Shown here: piece by piece, positions 46,998-58,959 of the stretch
Layout of the letters: every line of letters starts with the position of its first letter
How positions within the stretch are numbered: position 1 is the first letter of the stretch
NCBI GenBank assembly: GCA_009760855.2
Contig: WPIO01000024.1
Location: 3,013,001-3,077,000, forward strand
DNA length: 64,000 nucleotides
Reading direction: 5' to 3'
Source of the DNA: Cristatella mucedo
Taxonomy: Eukaryota; Bryozoa; Phylactolaemata; Cristatellidae
Notes under the pieces: generated by a model
What the model saw: only the letters and a program-made list of their open reading frames with translations
What the model was told of the DNA's origin: nothing
The model's database searches: none
Translations under genes and position numbers: made by a program

Positions 46998-49185
46998 AAG
47001 AAATGTAATAAAACGTATTGCAGTCTGTAACTCCACAAAGCCACAAAAGCTAACAATAATAATAATAATGATAGACTTGATAAAGTGCCCTCTGAGAACT
47101 CTATTTATAGGTGCTATACATTTGCTGCAAAGGAAGCACGATCTAGTGAGTGGTAGCATGCTTGATAAACAACAAGACTGACATGTTTAGGGTTGACATG
47201 CACAGGGTCAACATACAAGTGTGGTTAGTGGCAGCATGCAACAGTGTCAGCATGCATAAGCACATACAGGACGAATCACGGGGACCCGTTAAATTTTGTC
47301 ATAAATAGGTGCGTTTTTAATTTCTTTTCAAATGTGATCAAGTCAGGGGATGTCGTGATGCAAGTCAGGAGTGAGTTCCAGACTTTGGGGCATACGAACT
47401 AAAGGCGCGGTCTCCGAAGGATTTGAGATTCGTATGTGGTATAGGTAGACAGTTAGATGCCGAAAAGCATGAGCTACGATGCTTAGCATGGTAAGGCAGT
47501 AGATCTGACAGGTAGGCTGGAGCCAACGAATGAAGGGACCTAAAATTGAGCGACGAAACCTTGAAGCCGATCCGCTGTTTGACTGGTAGCCAGTGCAGGT
47601 CGGTGAGAAGTGGAGTGCTGTGGCAACTTCAACACTCACGACAGACAAGCCTGGCTGCAGAGTTTTGCACCAGCTGTGGGTGCCTATTTGCAAATGCTGG
47701 TAGGCCAGCAAGCACTGAGTTACAGAAGTCAAGACAGGACATCACTAATGCATAGACAAACTTAGATGAGGTATCCCTGTCAAAAAAAGCTCGAATTTTA
47801 GCAATGTTATGTAGCTGAAAGTAGGCAGACTTGATTGTGGATTGTATGTTGATTGTGATATTGATTGATGTATGTTGATTGTAGCTGATGTGGTCGTCTA
47901 ACGAAAGGTCACTTTGGAACATAACACCTAGATTTCGTGCAGATCCAACAGCAGACATTCTGGCAAAGCCGATTTTGAGCGTTAGCCTTTCCAATTTCTG
48001 AATCACACTTGGTTTTCCCATAACTAGTAAGTTAGTTTTATCATCATTCAATTTAAGAAAGTTTGCTGCCATCCATGTGAGGATGCCATCAATACATGCA
48101 GCAAGGGAGTTGAGAGAATTCGACGTGCTGGGGACTGGGAGGGATCAAAGCAAAGGTACAACTGAGTGTCATCCTCATAGAAGTGTAAACCTAGATTGTG
48201 CTAGGCAATCACATCGGCAAGATGGAGAGTATAAACCGTCAAAAGAACCGGACCTAGCACGGAGCCCTGAGGTACCCCATATTTCAGAGGTACCTCGGAT
48301 GATTTTTGTCCATTCACCTCAATACTCATAAGTCTCCCACTGAGATAGGATCTGAACCATTGCAATGCAGTGCCAGTGATACCCAGTCGAGATGAGAGGC
48401 GCTCTAGAAGAACTTGGTGATCGATAGTATCAAAAGCTGCCGAAAGATCGAGTTAAATAAGCAGAGATACTCTACCCATGTCTGCATTCCTAAGTAGGTC
48501 ACTGTACACCCGAAGCAATGCTGACTGGAGTAATTCGCTCTAAAGCCAGACTGGAACTTACTAGCGAAGTTTTAAGTTTGAATATACGAGTTCAGCTGGT
48601 CTGTCACGATTTGTTCGCTAAGTTGAAATTGCTAAGGAGATTTTGCTATAGCACACCTAAAGCTAAGCGGCTTACAATATATATTCGGTAGCCAATAGAC
48701 TTCATGGCATGCAACAAAAAGAAAATGAGAAGCATAACTAAGTCAGGAAGGCAGTTGAAGTAGTGAGTGGCATGAAAGTAGCAGTCGAGGACAGCTAGAA
48801 CGAATGCGCCACAGTCAGCAGCATGAGAATAGATTTGTTTCGTAAGAACTGTGGAACTAAATTCTACAGTCTAGAAACTGCAGAGCAAAAGCTTCTGTCA
48901 CGATTGGTCTTTAATCGGAAGAATGAAACATCTAACTGATCGTTTATAGAGCATCTGGGGGCATGATGAGGCTGAAACTGATGCAGCAGTTCAGCCACAC
49001 ACAAAGAAGCCCAGCCACAGAACTAAATAGCAGATAAGAAGCAGCACAAGACCGCTGGAAAAACAGGCTGAAAGTGTAAGCAGAAGAAATGTCGCCGTGC
49101 AAGAATTGTGACCGTGCAGTCTACAGCACAATCTAGAACCTGCTGAGTAAACGCTTGTCGCCAGCAGTCCTTATGTAAAAGATGT
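46998..49185 (-). mobile_element. LINE-B remnant interrupted by LINE-A
   Basis: LINE-B 3' UTR remains at 46998-47054 (CAGTCTGTAACTCCACAAAG on the plus strand) and its coding end at about 48641-49185, in a very decayed state (CTAAGCGGC, TTCGGTAGCCAATAGACTTC, TGCAACAAAAAGAAAATGAG). The LINE-A copy 47055-48640 lies between. Confidence 0.75.
47055..48640 (-). mobile_element. LINE-A copy, about 1.6 kb
   Basis: Extends from the 5' part of the reverse transcriptase (SKFQSGFRAN-like at about 48520-48545, LSAAFDTIDHQVLLERL near 48420, GVPQGSVLGPVLLTVY near 48260) to the tail. The coding region is broken. At about 47829-47886 a short internal expansion (repeated TGTATGTTGATTG words) adds residues inside the SSTVKSAY segment. 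Confidence 0.88.
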
Positions 49186-49431
49186 AGACAATTTTTACTT
49201 TTTGGGGGTAAGTGTGGTGTGACACAATAAGCATAAGTAGACAACCCCACCCAGGAAAATAACAGTGATGACAACACAATGTTTGACCGTCTTGCAGAAG
49301 TAACGGTCGATATTCGCGAAAAGCAGCATCGTGACTACAAGCAGAATAGTGAGACACTTATCACGATCAAAGTATACCCAGTTCAGATATGGTACTGCGG
49401 GTGGTGCCTTAGGACCTGGCTGCACAGTTAC

Positions 49432-49660
49432 TGGTCGTCTGGTAGGTCTTTCAATGGCACTTTGTTTTGACCTCGCAGGCGATGCATCTGACGCAGAAGT
49501 GCCACGGCTACTAGCCGATGAAGACCGTCTTCCATCTATAGCATGTTCACGAGGGCAGCTGGAGCTGCGATAGTCGCCAGTGCTGCCAGCCCTCGACTTA
49601 TGTCGAGAACTGTCACTGTTAGAGCAATCGTCGGCTCGGGCACTATATCTTCGAGTTCGC
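49432..49660 (-). CDS. SPAST: Ser/Arg-rich exon, probably spastin linker
   Basis: Acceptor ACTGTCTCCAG; donor taken as CGACCA|GTAACT. Reads RTRRYSARADDCSNSDSSRH, KSRAGSTGDYRSSSCPR, SSSASSRGTSASDASPARSK, then ERPTRRP. Spastin has a basic, Ser-rich linker with a microtubule-binding segment at this place. The chosen donor is phase 0 and joins VRPATTATRRR, parallel to the NKPSTPTTATRKK of vertebrates. The doubt is that the frame stays open past the donor to 49195 and encodes hydrophobic segments (see findings), so this could be the exon of another, nested membrane protein. The exon needs two bases from an upstream exon that I did not find. Confidence 0.55.
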
Positions 49661-50007
49661 CTGGAGACAGTTGAAACTACAAGCATGCAAGGGTGCATAT
49701 TGACAACCATTAGACCAAGGAGTGGTGTCTTTAAATCAGAAGTAAATACATGAAGGTATTCTCTGCAACATTCACTGCAGTGCACCATGGAGAGGAGGGG
49801 CGTCAGAATTGATTGCAAGGCACAAAATAACTGGACACGCTAAAAATCGAGCCAGCATTCAAGTAATGCATGATGTGCGTATTGTTCAATGCAGCAATAT
49901 ACACAAGTATGCATGCACGCACACACACACACGCACACATACAAGCACATACAAGCACACAAGCACAAGCACACATTCACACACACACACACACACATAC
50001 ACACACA

Positions 50008-50041
<34 letters not shown>

Positions 50042-50930
50042 AATACACATACACATACTGCATGTTCATCAATCCAATGTAAGGGGGGCCATCCTTTGCA
50101 TAACCTTTGCAATTACCTCTGTGGATGTATCAGCAAGAGGCAGACAGGGTGAGGGAGGAGCAGAACACGGAGTAAGCAAGAGATGTCGAGTGGTGGAGAG
50201 CAGGGTGAGAGGGGAAAGAGACAGCAAGGCCGGCTAGGAGTGAGGGTGGGAGAGAATGGAAGGCATGGGAAGCCGCCCACAACCCTCACTCGAGTGAAGC
50301 TACAAGAATATGTGGGCACGTACATGTGTGTGAGTGTGCCTATCTATCACTCCCACTAAGTCATGAAGACTTAGTGAGGGGTTGTACACTCGGCAAATGT
50401 TATATAGCAACTATTTCACAACACAAGAGCTAGCTCCTGATGTGGCATATATCTCTTGGGGGGCTACGTCGTGAAATCTCTAAAAAGATTTGATTCATGC
50501 ATAAAACGGAAAAGATGCAAAGAAGCGGGCGTTGATATCTAAAGAAAAGTGTACATGAGCCCAAGAAGAGCACTCCTTAAACGCCCACTACTCACCGGCA
50601 TATCGAGTAAATATCAAACGTTTGTATGACCAAAAGTATGCGCACTGGAATAAGTGAGGAAAAGCAACATGTTCTCGTGATTATCACAAATCATACTTAA
50701 TTTATCGTGCTAACATGCCGCTGCAACTCCCTTATTTGTAACAACCTGTCGAATTTACCCAGGCATGGAGCTGATCAAATGCTTACAAATATCTGTCGTC
50801 ATACTAGTCCAGGCTTGTTGCAACTACTAAACGAAAAGCGCATCAATAGTCGTGACGCACTAGTAATGACCAGCTGCCGTAGCTGTCGCTCGACTTAATC
50901 ACACAAATGTTCGATTTGGGTTAAAGTCGG
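49661..50930. other. intron with (CA)n, otherwise empty
   Basis: (CA)n at 49918-50042. A purine-rich stretch at 50130-50270 follows. No gene supported. Confidence 0.5.
49918..50042. repeat. (CA)n microsatellite
   Basis: About 125 bases of CA repeats with TA and AG interruptions. Frames on both strands are low complexity. Confidence 0.95.
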
Positions 50931-53690
50931 GAGACTTGGCTAGTGCATAACCGTCATGGGAAGGTGATCTCAGTGTGAGACTCCAGAAAATCGATGTGAA
51001 TGGACACAGACCATTCGAGAAACCACTGAAATGTGGGATACCTCGGGGCTTCGTGCTTGGTCCGGTTCTTTTCACCATCTATTCTCTCCCTCTGGCCGAT
51101 GCGATCAGCAAGCACAATCCAGGCTTTCACTTCTACACAGATCATACCACCCACGTCGGCGGCCACATTCTAGATCTCGTGATCACTAAGGATGTCCTCC
51201 CCACGGACCTTGTGGTGTACCCACTGACCCACTCAGATCATAGTTCGGTCTCGTTTACTGTTCCTGCTCCCTTGTATGTACAGGGTAATGTCGAACTTGT
51301 CAAACGACATAACTTTTAGCATTAACATAGAGACGTTTTTGAAATCTGTTTGTGGTGCAGGTTCTCTTGATCTGCATTCAGACTCGACCGGCAGCCTCGA
51401 TACCCTCACTGATGCAATAAGCATGACACTCAGGAGTGCTCTTGACAAGCATGCTCCCGTTCAGTCTATCCGTGTTCAAAGTGGTGGAGACTCCTTTCAA
51501 TTTACAAAAAAAGTCCTTAAGATGCGCCGGGTTAAGCGCAGGCTCGAACGTCGTTTCAAGAAATCGGGGTCGATGCAGATCTGGTCAATTTTAAAGACTT
51601 CCTCCGAGTTTACACCCGAAAACTTAAAAAAGCTGTGAAGTCTGACTCCCCAGATATGAAGGGCTCAGCCAAAAAATGTGCAGCCTTCTTTACTGAAACA
51701 CTTTTGCACGTTCGTGCCTCCATTAAGCCCCCTCCGACTAAAGCAATCGCGGTTCCACAACCTGTGACCTTCCTTATAAGGTTCTCCAATATTTCTGCAT
51801 GCGATGTGGCTACCTTAATAAGGTCTAGCAAAAATAGCTTGTCTCCTGAAGACCCTATACCTTCATCTCTGTAGTCGCCACTAGCAGACCAACTTAGCCC
51901 TGCCATAATCAAGACTTGATATGCTTCTCTGGGGAAAGGGGTCGTCCCAAGTCAGGGTTCAAGAGGCAGCACTCCACTGAAACTGCTCTCCTCCGTGTTA
52001 ACGATGACATTCTACATGGCAACGACAACGGGAATGTCACTGCCCTAGCTCTGCTAGATCTATCTGCTGCCTTCGACACCATTGATCACGATGTTCAGCT
52101 TGAACGATTGAGAACGATCGGTCTGGCAGACGAAGCACCGGCCTGGTTTAAATCATACTCGGCTGATCGTGTTTAATCCGTGTCGTGTGGGGTCAGGTCT
52201 CACACACGAGAAGGGTCACCTGTGGAGTCCCTCAAGGGTATGTACTTGGTCCCTTGGTGTTCTCCATTCATACACAACCTCTGGGAAAAGTGATTAAGGC
52301 CCATGGAATAGGATATCACTTTTATGCTGACGATAACCAGTTGTATTTGTCATTCAAACCGTCGGAATCTGCTGCAGCAAGTAAGAAACTGAATGCTTGC
52401 CTTGCCGATATTCGATTCTGGATGTCGGAAAACTTCCTGAAATTCCATGATGATAAAACCGAACTGCTGCTCATAGGACGCCCTAAGCGTGTGGCTGGAT
52501 TAAAAGGCTTTGCTCTTCTAATAGGTGATGCTATTGTGCGACCATCACCACGTGCTCAAAACTTAAGTGCTGTTTTCGACAGCAGCCTCAATTTGTAAAG
52601 CTTCATTCAGAAGACTGCTTCTACAGCTAGTCATCACGTCCGACCCCAATCCAAGATTAGGAGCTGTCTCCCACAGTTGCTTCTAAAAGATTTAACTAGC
52701 TCTTTAGTTCTGTCTCGGCTTGATTATTGTAATTCCCTTTTGGCTGGGCTACCAAAGAAAGCTATTAGGCCACTGCAGCTGACTATGAATATGGCTGCAA
52801 GGCTAATCTTCAAGTCCCAGAGGTTTGAGCACGTATCTCCTTTGCTAAAATAGCTAGGATGGATGCCGGTTGAGCAACCAATACAGAGAGCGAAGTTCTT
52901 ACGCTAACCTGCAAGGCCTGCCATGGCTTGGCTCCTTCATACCTGGCTGAACTGCTGCATCAGTTTCAGCCTGTTTGCGCCCTCAAGTCCTGTGTGGACA
53001 ATAAATTAGCTGTTCCATTCCTCCACTTAAAGACCGTTGGCGACAGAAGCTTTAGCTCTGCAGGTCCTAGACTGTGGAACTTGCTTCCACAATTCTTACG
53101 CAACGACAACTACTCTCCTAATGCCGACTATGGCTCATCCTTTTCAGCGGTTCTGAGCTGCTACTTCCATGCTACTCACTACCTCAACTTCTCCCCTGAC
53201 TCTGCTGTGGTTCCCACTTTCTCTTTGTTGCATGAGACAAAGTCTGTTGGCTACCAAATGCATACCGAAAGCCGTTTAGGCTGTGAATGGGCTATACAAA
53301 ACTCTCCTGCATAACACCCACATGGTCTTTATGACTTTGTCGAGTTACAGACAGAGATACAGACGACACTCAATTGTATGTTTGCTTTTATCCCTCCCAG
53401 CCTTCCAGTATGTCGAATTCTCTCACCTCTCTTGCTGTGTTTTGTCGGAATCTGCACCTGGATGGCATCAAACTTTCTCAAATTAAACAACGATTAAAAC
53501 CAACTTACTAATTAGGGGCAAACAATGTGTGAAACAGATATTGGAGAGCTTGTCGCTCAAAATCGGCTCTGCCAGCATACCTCATATTTCACCTGCGTGA
53601 AATCTGGGTGTCCTGTTCCAAGGTGACCTTGCACTAGACAATCACATCAGCATCACATTCAAATCGTTGAAGCACCACACTGAGCCAGCT
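50930..53690 (+). mobile_element. LINE-A with LINE-B inserted
   Basis: LINE-A reverse transcriptase runs to 51146 (GIPRGFVLGPVLFTIYSLPL, then HNPGFHFYTD), is interrupted by LINE-B (51147-53362), and resumes at 53361 with DDTQLYVCFYPSQP-like sequence. The two halves join exactly across the FYADD box. ACAGAT on the left and ACAGAC on the right may be the target duplication. The A part decays after about 53690. Confidence 0.88.
51147..53362 (+). mobile_element. LINE-B copy with endonuclease end, 2.2 kb
   Basis: The longest LINE-B. It begins in the apurinic endonuclease (THVGGHILDLVITKDV, then HSDHSSVSF with the catalytic SDH), continues with LTDAISMTLRSALDKHAPVQ, the thumb-side AKKCAAFFTETLL, the reverse transcriptase (HSTETALLRV, LLDLSAAFDTIDHD, GVPQGYVLGPLVF, YHFYADDNQLYL), and the C-terminal part to AIQNSPA and a UTR end near 53362. 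Several frameshifts and a gap before the reverse transcriptase make it inactive. FYADD is intact. Confidence 0.92.
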
Positions 53691-54217
53691 TACACAAGTT
53701 CCTCGTCTGTCGCAGAATTTTTCCAAAAACCGAAGTTCTTGCGAACATCATATATGGAAACCAATACAGCTAAGATCTTTTTGAAGCTTATTTGCTTGTT
53801 GTTTGACCGTAGCGAGTAAGAAAATAAGTACCTACGGACATCTAAATCCTTATTGCTTTGGGCTTCTGGGTGTTCCAAGCTGGCCGCGGTATTAGATATT
53901 CTGGCAGTTAGTAACCTGCATGTTAGTTATGGTCGTGCATACCTATTATCGCTTCTTAAGCGTAGTTCAAATGCATTCCTAGATGTCATTGCTGTTGCTA
54001 AGATACTTGAAATATGCATTAACAACGGGAAAGCACCCAGGAGCGCCCCGGACCACTAGCTGCAACACTGGTCGTTTGGCAGGAGCTGCGACCTGAGTAC
54101 CTGCTCGTTAGGTATTCTTAGCATTGTCTCGAACCATTCAGCACTTTCTTCCCAAGCAGCTAAAATAAATAAATCTCTCAAACTCTGTCAGCCTCTAAAA
54201 CTCTGTGGTCATAGAAA
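53691..54217. other. no feature seen
   Basis: Follows the end of the split LINE-A; no gene or repeat recognised. Confidence 0.45.
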
Positions 54218-54388
54218 ATACTACCTGATTAAACAGTATTTTGTATAGCGACAAGATAGCCTTTACGGCTATCGCCACTGCTTGCAGTGGCGATAAAGGA
54301 CCGCCCACAACAGGAATCCAACCCACGACCTCGGGACCGTCGTCGTGAAAAGCAACCACCTTACCAAGTATGCTATCGAAGCTCCCCA
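54218..54388 (-). mobile_element. SINE1 copy
   Basis: Minus-strand copy with body CTATCGCCACTGCTTGCAGT and head CACGACCTCGGGACCGTCGT, one arm changed. A short AT tail is at the low end. Confidence 0.88.
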
Positions 54389-56108
54389 TCAGGCCTCTTA
54401 TAACTCCGGCGGCCCAACTTAGCTCTCGTCTTTGGGATCTTTGCTCAATGTGCAATAAAACCCTAGTATTAGGCCACTTTATTTCTTAAAAAATCTCAAA
54501 CTGCTCGCCTTGACTGAAACTTTGCTAAAATCGGTAAACTGACCAACAATTAAAGATGCTAAAATGGCTATTTTCTCCTTCTTTCACACTCCTAGATCGA
54601 TCAAAACTGGAGACAAGCATTTTGCAGTACCCTCGAAGCAGTCTTTCGAATCTATTGACTTGGTTTCACCCGACAACAAGCTACCGATGGTGGCAGCACT
54701 CTATAGCCCACCAGATACCATGTCCTTTATCTCAGATTGCTCAGATCTCATTATGATTTTGTGAGCAAGAAACTGATCTTTCCCCATTATGGATGATTTC
54801 AATGTTCATTTTGATAACTTACCTGATGCCTTCAGCACTGAGTTTCGTGCACTGACTGACTCATTGCCTGTTGTGGCTCATGCACATAGATCTACTCACA
54901 TCAAGGGTCACACACTAGACCAAATTGTATCATACAGCTGCATTTTGTCATGACCAATTACTACCAAATCCTGCTTATCTGACCACATCCAGATTCATTG
55001 AGTCTACAATGTGTGCCTTCCTCATCCTCATCAGAAATCACCTGTGAATCGCGAATCATCAAGACCCTTGACATCAATGGTGTCCGTGCGAGAATATCTG
55101 CTTGGCCTCTGCTGCTCAATCCTCCTTCCGACCAGTCATCGCGGGTATAGTGCTACAGCACGACACTAGCTGGCATGCCCGACGAGTTTGCACCACAGAA
55201 TTAGACTCACTGTGTGCCCTAGCCAAAACGGCCTATTTTTACTACAGACATTAAATTAGATAGGTCTAAGCACAAGCTTGAAAAACCATACAAAAGATCA
55301 GGACTAACTGTCCATCGACAGCCATATGAGGACTACTGCAGATCGTACCAATCGATCCTTGCAAAGGCTTAGTCAAGCTTCTATAAAAAAAAAATGCTGA
55401 ATCACAGATGTACAATCCAAAAATGCTGATATCGACGATCGATCATCTCCTCCTTACCAAATGGTTCATGTGCTGATCTAGCTTATCGCTTCTCTAGCTC
55501 CTTTGTCAACAAGAAAGACATCAGGGAGTCCATTCCTAAGCTGGCAGCATCCCCCTGGAATGCTGTCCCTCAATTCCATGTAGCACCTCAATGTCTACAT
55601 TAAAGGAGGTCACTAGTGACCACGTCCTGAAGTTCCTATCCCAATCAAAGAAGATTCTAGTCCTTTGGATCCTATTCCCACTGTCCTGCTTCTACGATGC
55701 ATTGATCTGCTGCTACCATGCATAACCAATATCATAAATAATTCATTAGCCTCAGGTCGCGTCCCGTCCCAGCACCTTTCACAAAGGCTGCAGTCAGGCC
55801 ACTACTCAAGAAATCCACACTAGACCAAGATAACTTGAGCTACTTCCTTCAGTCTCCTTTCTACCGTTCTTATCAAAGACACTAAACGAGTCATGGCAGA
55901 CCTGCTGAACTCATGTATTAAAAATAAGCCTTGTTAGTAAGTTCCAGTTCGGATTTAGAGCTAATCACTCAACAGAGTCAGCATTGCCTCAGGTGCACAA
56001 TAACTTAGGAATGCAATGCAAACATGGGTTGAACCATCTCTGCTCATTCTGCTCGATCTTTCGACAGCTTTTGACACTATCGATCATCAAGCCCTTCTTG
56101 AGTGCTTA

Positions 56109-56258
56109 TCACGCCGAGCTGGTTTGGTCTAGCGGTTAAGGTGCTCGCCCCGACTGAGGTCGTGGGCTCGAGCCCCGAGGCATATGTGAAGCGCCTGAAT
56201 AGAGATTAAGTTCTCTTGGGGCGCTATATAAATGAATTATTTATTTATTATTATTATT
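56109..56258 (+). mobile_element. SINE2, best copy
   Basis: Head GCCGAGCTGGTTTGGTCTAG, CGGTTAAGGTGCTCGCC (A-box-like), GTGGGCTCGAGCCCC (B-box-like), body GAGGCATATGTGAAGC, then GCCTGAATAGAGATTAAG, TTCTCTTGGGGCGCTATAT, AAATGAATTATT and (ATT)n. Flanking TTATC occurs on both sides (56104-56108 and about 56258-56263), consistent with a short target duplication. Confidence 0.9.
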
Positions 56259-56892
56259 TATCTCGCCTGGGCATCACTCGCACTGCCTTGCAATGATTCA
56301 GGTCCTATCTCAGTGTGAGACTCCAGAGTATTGCTGTGAATGGACTACGATCGTTCGAGGAACCTCTGAAGTATAGGTTACCCCAGGGCTTTGTGCATGG
56401 TCCCACTCTTTTCACGGTTTATACTTTCCCTCTTACCGATGTGATTGCAAGGCACGGCTCTCACTACTATGCGGATGACACTCAGTTATACCTTTGCTTT
56501 TGATTCATCCCAACATTTCAGCACCTCGAATTCTCCCCATTCGCTTGCTGCATGTATTGATGACATCCACAGATGGATGGCAGCAAACTTCCTTAAATTG
56601 AATGATAATACAACTAACTTACAAGTTATGGGAAAACTAAGTGCGATTCCGAAATATGAAAGGCTGATTCCCAATATCGGCTCTACCAGCTAACCTCCTG
56701 TCGACTCTGCACAAAATCTAGGTGTCTCATTCCAAAGTGACCTTTCATTAGATGCCCACAGCAGGTCCACAGTAAAATCTGCCTTCTTTTAGCAACATTG
56801 CTTAAATTCGGGCTAGTTTAGACTGGAATACTACACCTAAATTGGTCAATGTGCTTGTGACATCCTGTCTTGACTTCTATACCTCATTGCTT

Positions 56893-57088
56893 AAATAAAT
56901 AAATACTAGCTGATTTAACAGCCTCTTTTGTATAGCGACAGATGAGCCTAGATGGCTATCACCACCGCTTGCAGTGGCGATACAGGATCGCCACTGCAAG
57001 CAGGATTCGAACCCACAACCTCGGGGCCGATGTCGTGAAAAGCAACCACCTTACCTAGTGAGCCATTACGGCTCGCTAGGTAAGGTGG
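56893..57088 (-). mobile_element. SINE1 in LINE-A
   Basis: AAATAAATAAATACTAGCTG tail, body, degenerate head hairpin (CACAACCTCGGGGCCGATGT) and promoter region ending GAGCCATTACGGCTCGCTAG. TGCTT precedes (56887-56891) and follows (about 57097-57101), a likely target duplication. Confidence 0.88.
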
Positions 57089-57839
57089 TAGCTGTGCTTG
57101 CTGGTCTACTGGCCTGTGAACTCAAGCGAATACAGCTAGTGTATAACTCGGCAGCAAGGCTTGTCTGTAGTGAGCTTCGAAATTACAACATCACACTGCT
57201 TCTCACCGACCTGCACTGGTTCCCAGTCAAGCAAGGCATCGACTTCAAGGTTTTGTCACTCATTTTTAGGTCCCTTCATTCTTTGGCTTCAGTCTACCTA
57301 TCAGATCTTCTCCCCCACCAGGCTAAGCATCGTACCACCTGCTTTTCTGAATCAAATACTTGACTTATACTTAGTATCAAACTTAAATTTTGGAAACCAT
57401 GCCTTCAGTTTGTATGCTTCCAAAGTCTCGAAATCACTCCCGACATACGTTACGACATCACCTGACTTTACGATTTTTTTATTTAAAAATAAGCACACCT
57501 ATTTATCACAGCATTTAGTAGGTCCCTGTGATTCCTCCTGTGTGTGCTTATTTGTGCTGACCCTGTGCAAGCTGTCACTAACCATATTTGCACAAAGTTC
57601 CTAGAAAAAGGTTAAGTTATCTGAGGGTGCTATGCAAATATATTGTTATTATTATTATTATTATTACTTTTATCAGCCCAACGAGGTGGGACACATACAT
57701 GGATAGTGCTAATACAGTTGATTGGTAAAGTAAAAGGTTTCCCAATCAAGAGCTTGAACTTTGCAAGTTTGCCTGAAGACTCACACATCTGCCACGGCTG
57801 CCATCATTTGGATATCAAGCAAAAATAGAAAATACTAGG

Positions 57840-58140
57840 ATCACAGGTGCCACATACTTAGATACTGAGCTTTTTGGTAACTGGCTGAGCTCGTTAGCAG
57901 AAGCTTGATGTCAGTTGATGGCAACTCCTTAGTTTTATGTGTTCTATTCTGGTTCTAGCTTAGCTTATGTAATTAATTGTCTACCTGAGAGGACCGAGCT
58001 GTTGTCAGGTAGTTTGGCTGTGCCTTAGCAAACCTCGAATGTATTGGAGATGAGGCCTCGAGTTTCTGTATTCTTAAAGTCTGGAACTTACTACCAGCTT
58101 ACATGGCAGCATCCCGTCTTAATAAAAAAAGAAAAGCTAA
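57840..58140 (+). mobile_element. LINE remnant
   Basis: TTTTGGTAACTGGCTGAGCT to GTCTGGAACTTACTACCAGC resembles the last LINE-A coding part (KxWNxLP) in a much diverged state. Low certainty on the family. Confidence 0.45.
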
Positions 58141-58565
58141 AACACCCAACTCTTCCCGGCCCCATTTGCTCTATATGTGTACAGCTTCATTTTTGTGCAT
58201 GTGTATGAAGGAGATAATAAAATTGGACCCGATATCTCAATCGATAGAGCACTAACCCGATAACATAGATATAGCAGGAGGTTCCTGCTCTTGGCAAAAT
58301 TATTTTTCGATGTTCAGTTCCACAGCCGACTGTCGCTCAGCATTTTTTAAATTACTGAATGCTGAAATTATGTCGTTTACCAGTGGTCAGTTAGAGCATC
58401 CTTCCATCATATTAAATGAGGGTAAATTGAGACTAGATTCTCTGTCGGTGTTGGTAACTTGTCTATATAAAAATGGGCTGAGATATGTAGTATTTTGTAG
58501 TCCAAAGTCTGAAATAAAAAAAAATTCAGTGCACCCACTGCTGTAGCGGTACTCACACAGGTCAC

Positions 58566-58722
58566 AGGTCTTTTGGTGAGGCGCGATGGCAGACTAGGTA
58601 AGGCGGTTGCTTTTCCAATCCTGCTGTGGGCAATCCTTAATTGCCACTGCAAGTGGTGGTGATGGCCGTAAAGGCTCTTCTGTCACTACACAAAATAGGC
58701 TGTTGAACCAGCCAGTATTTTC
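58566..58722 (+). mobile_element. SINE1 copy, head hairpin deleted
   Basis: GGTGAGGCGCGATGGCAGAC, AGGTAAGGCGGTTGC, then directly AATCCTGCTGTGGGCAATCC: most of the hairpin and part of the B box are gone. Body and AAATAGGCTGTTG follow. Confidence 0.85.
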
Positions 58723-58959
58723 TTTTAGCAAGAGGTAGAAAGTTGCTCAATTTTTCTAAGGTTTGAAAACAAGACTTAAACACAGCCACATTTAGTATCA
58801 AACATAATTTATATTGTTTGGGAACCTTGCCAAAAAAATAAGAATAGTCTAGCCTAAATCTGATTAATTAACTAGCCTCTACTAAATGATTGTACATCAA
58901 TGATAGGGTAGGATGAGAAATGTAAAATACATTTCAGCACTGCTAAAATCTCCAAAGGC

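Larger units (their letters stand above)
54575..57660 (+). mobile_element. longest LINE-A, endonuclease to tail, with two SINEs
   Basis: Starts in the endonuclease domain (PSKQSFESIDL, LPMVAALYSPP, then MDDFNVHFDN and THIKGHTLDQIV), passes to the reverse transcriptase (SKFQFGFRANHSTESAL near 55940, LILLDLSTAFDTIDHQALLE near 56050, LPQGFVHGPTLFTVYTFPLT, HYYADDTQLYL near 56470), and ends with LHWFPVKQGIDFKVLSLIF, UTR and (ATT)n. SINE2 (56109-56258) and SINE1 (56893-57088) are inserted in it, so both were mobile after LINE-A. Many stops and frameshifts. Confidence 0.92.

Noticed and set aside
49809-50237. His-Thr repeat frame
   Set aside because: Translation of the (CA)n tract.
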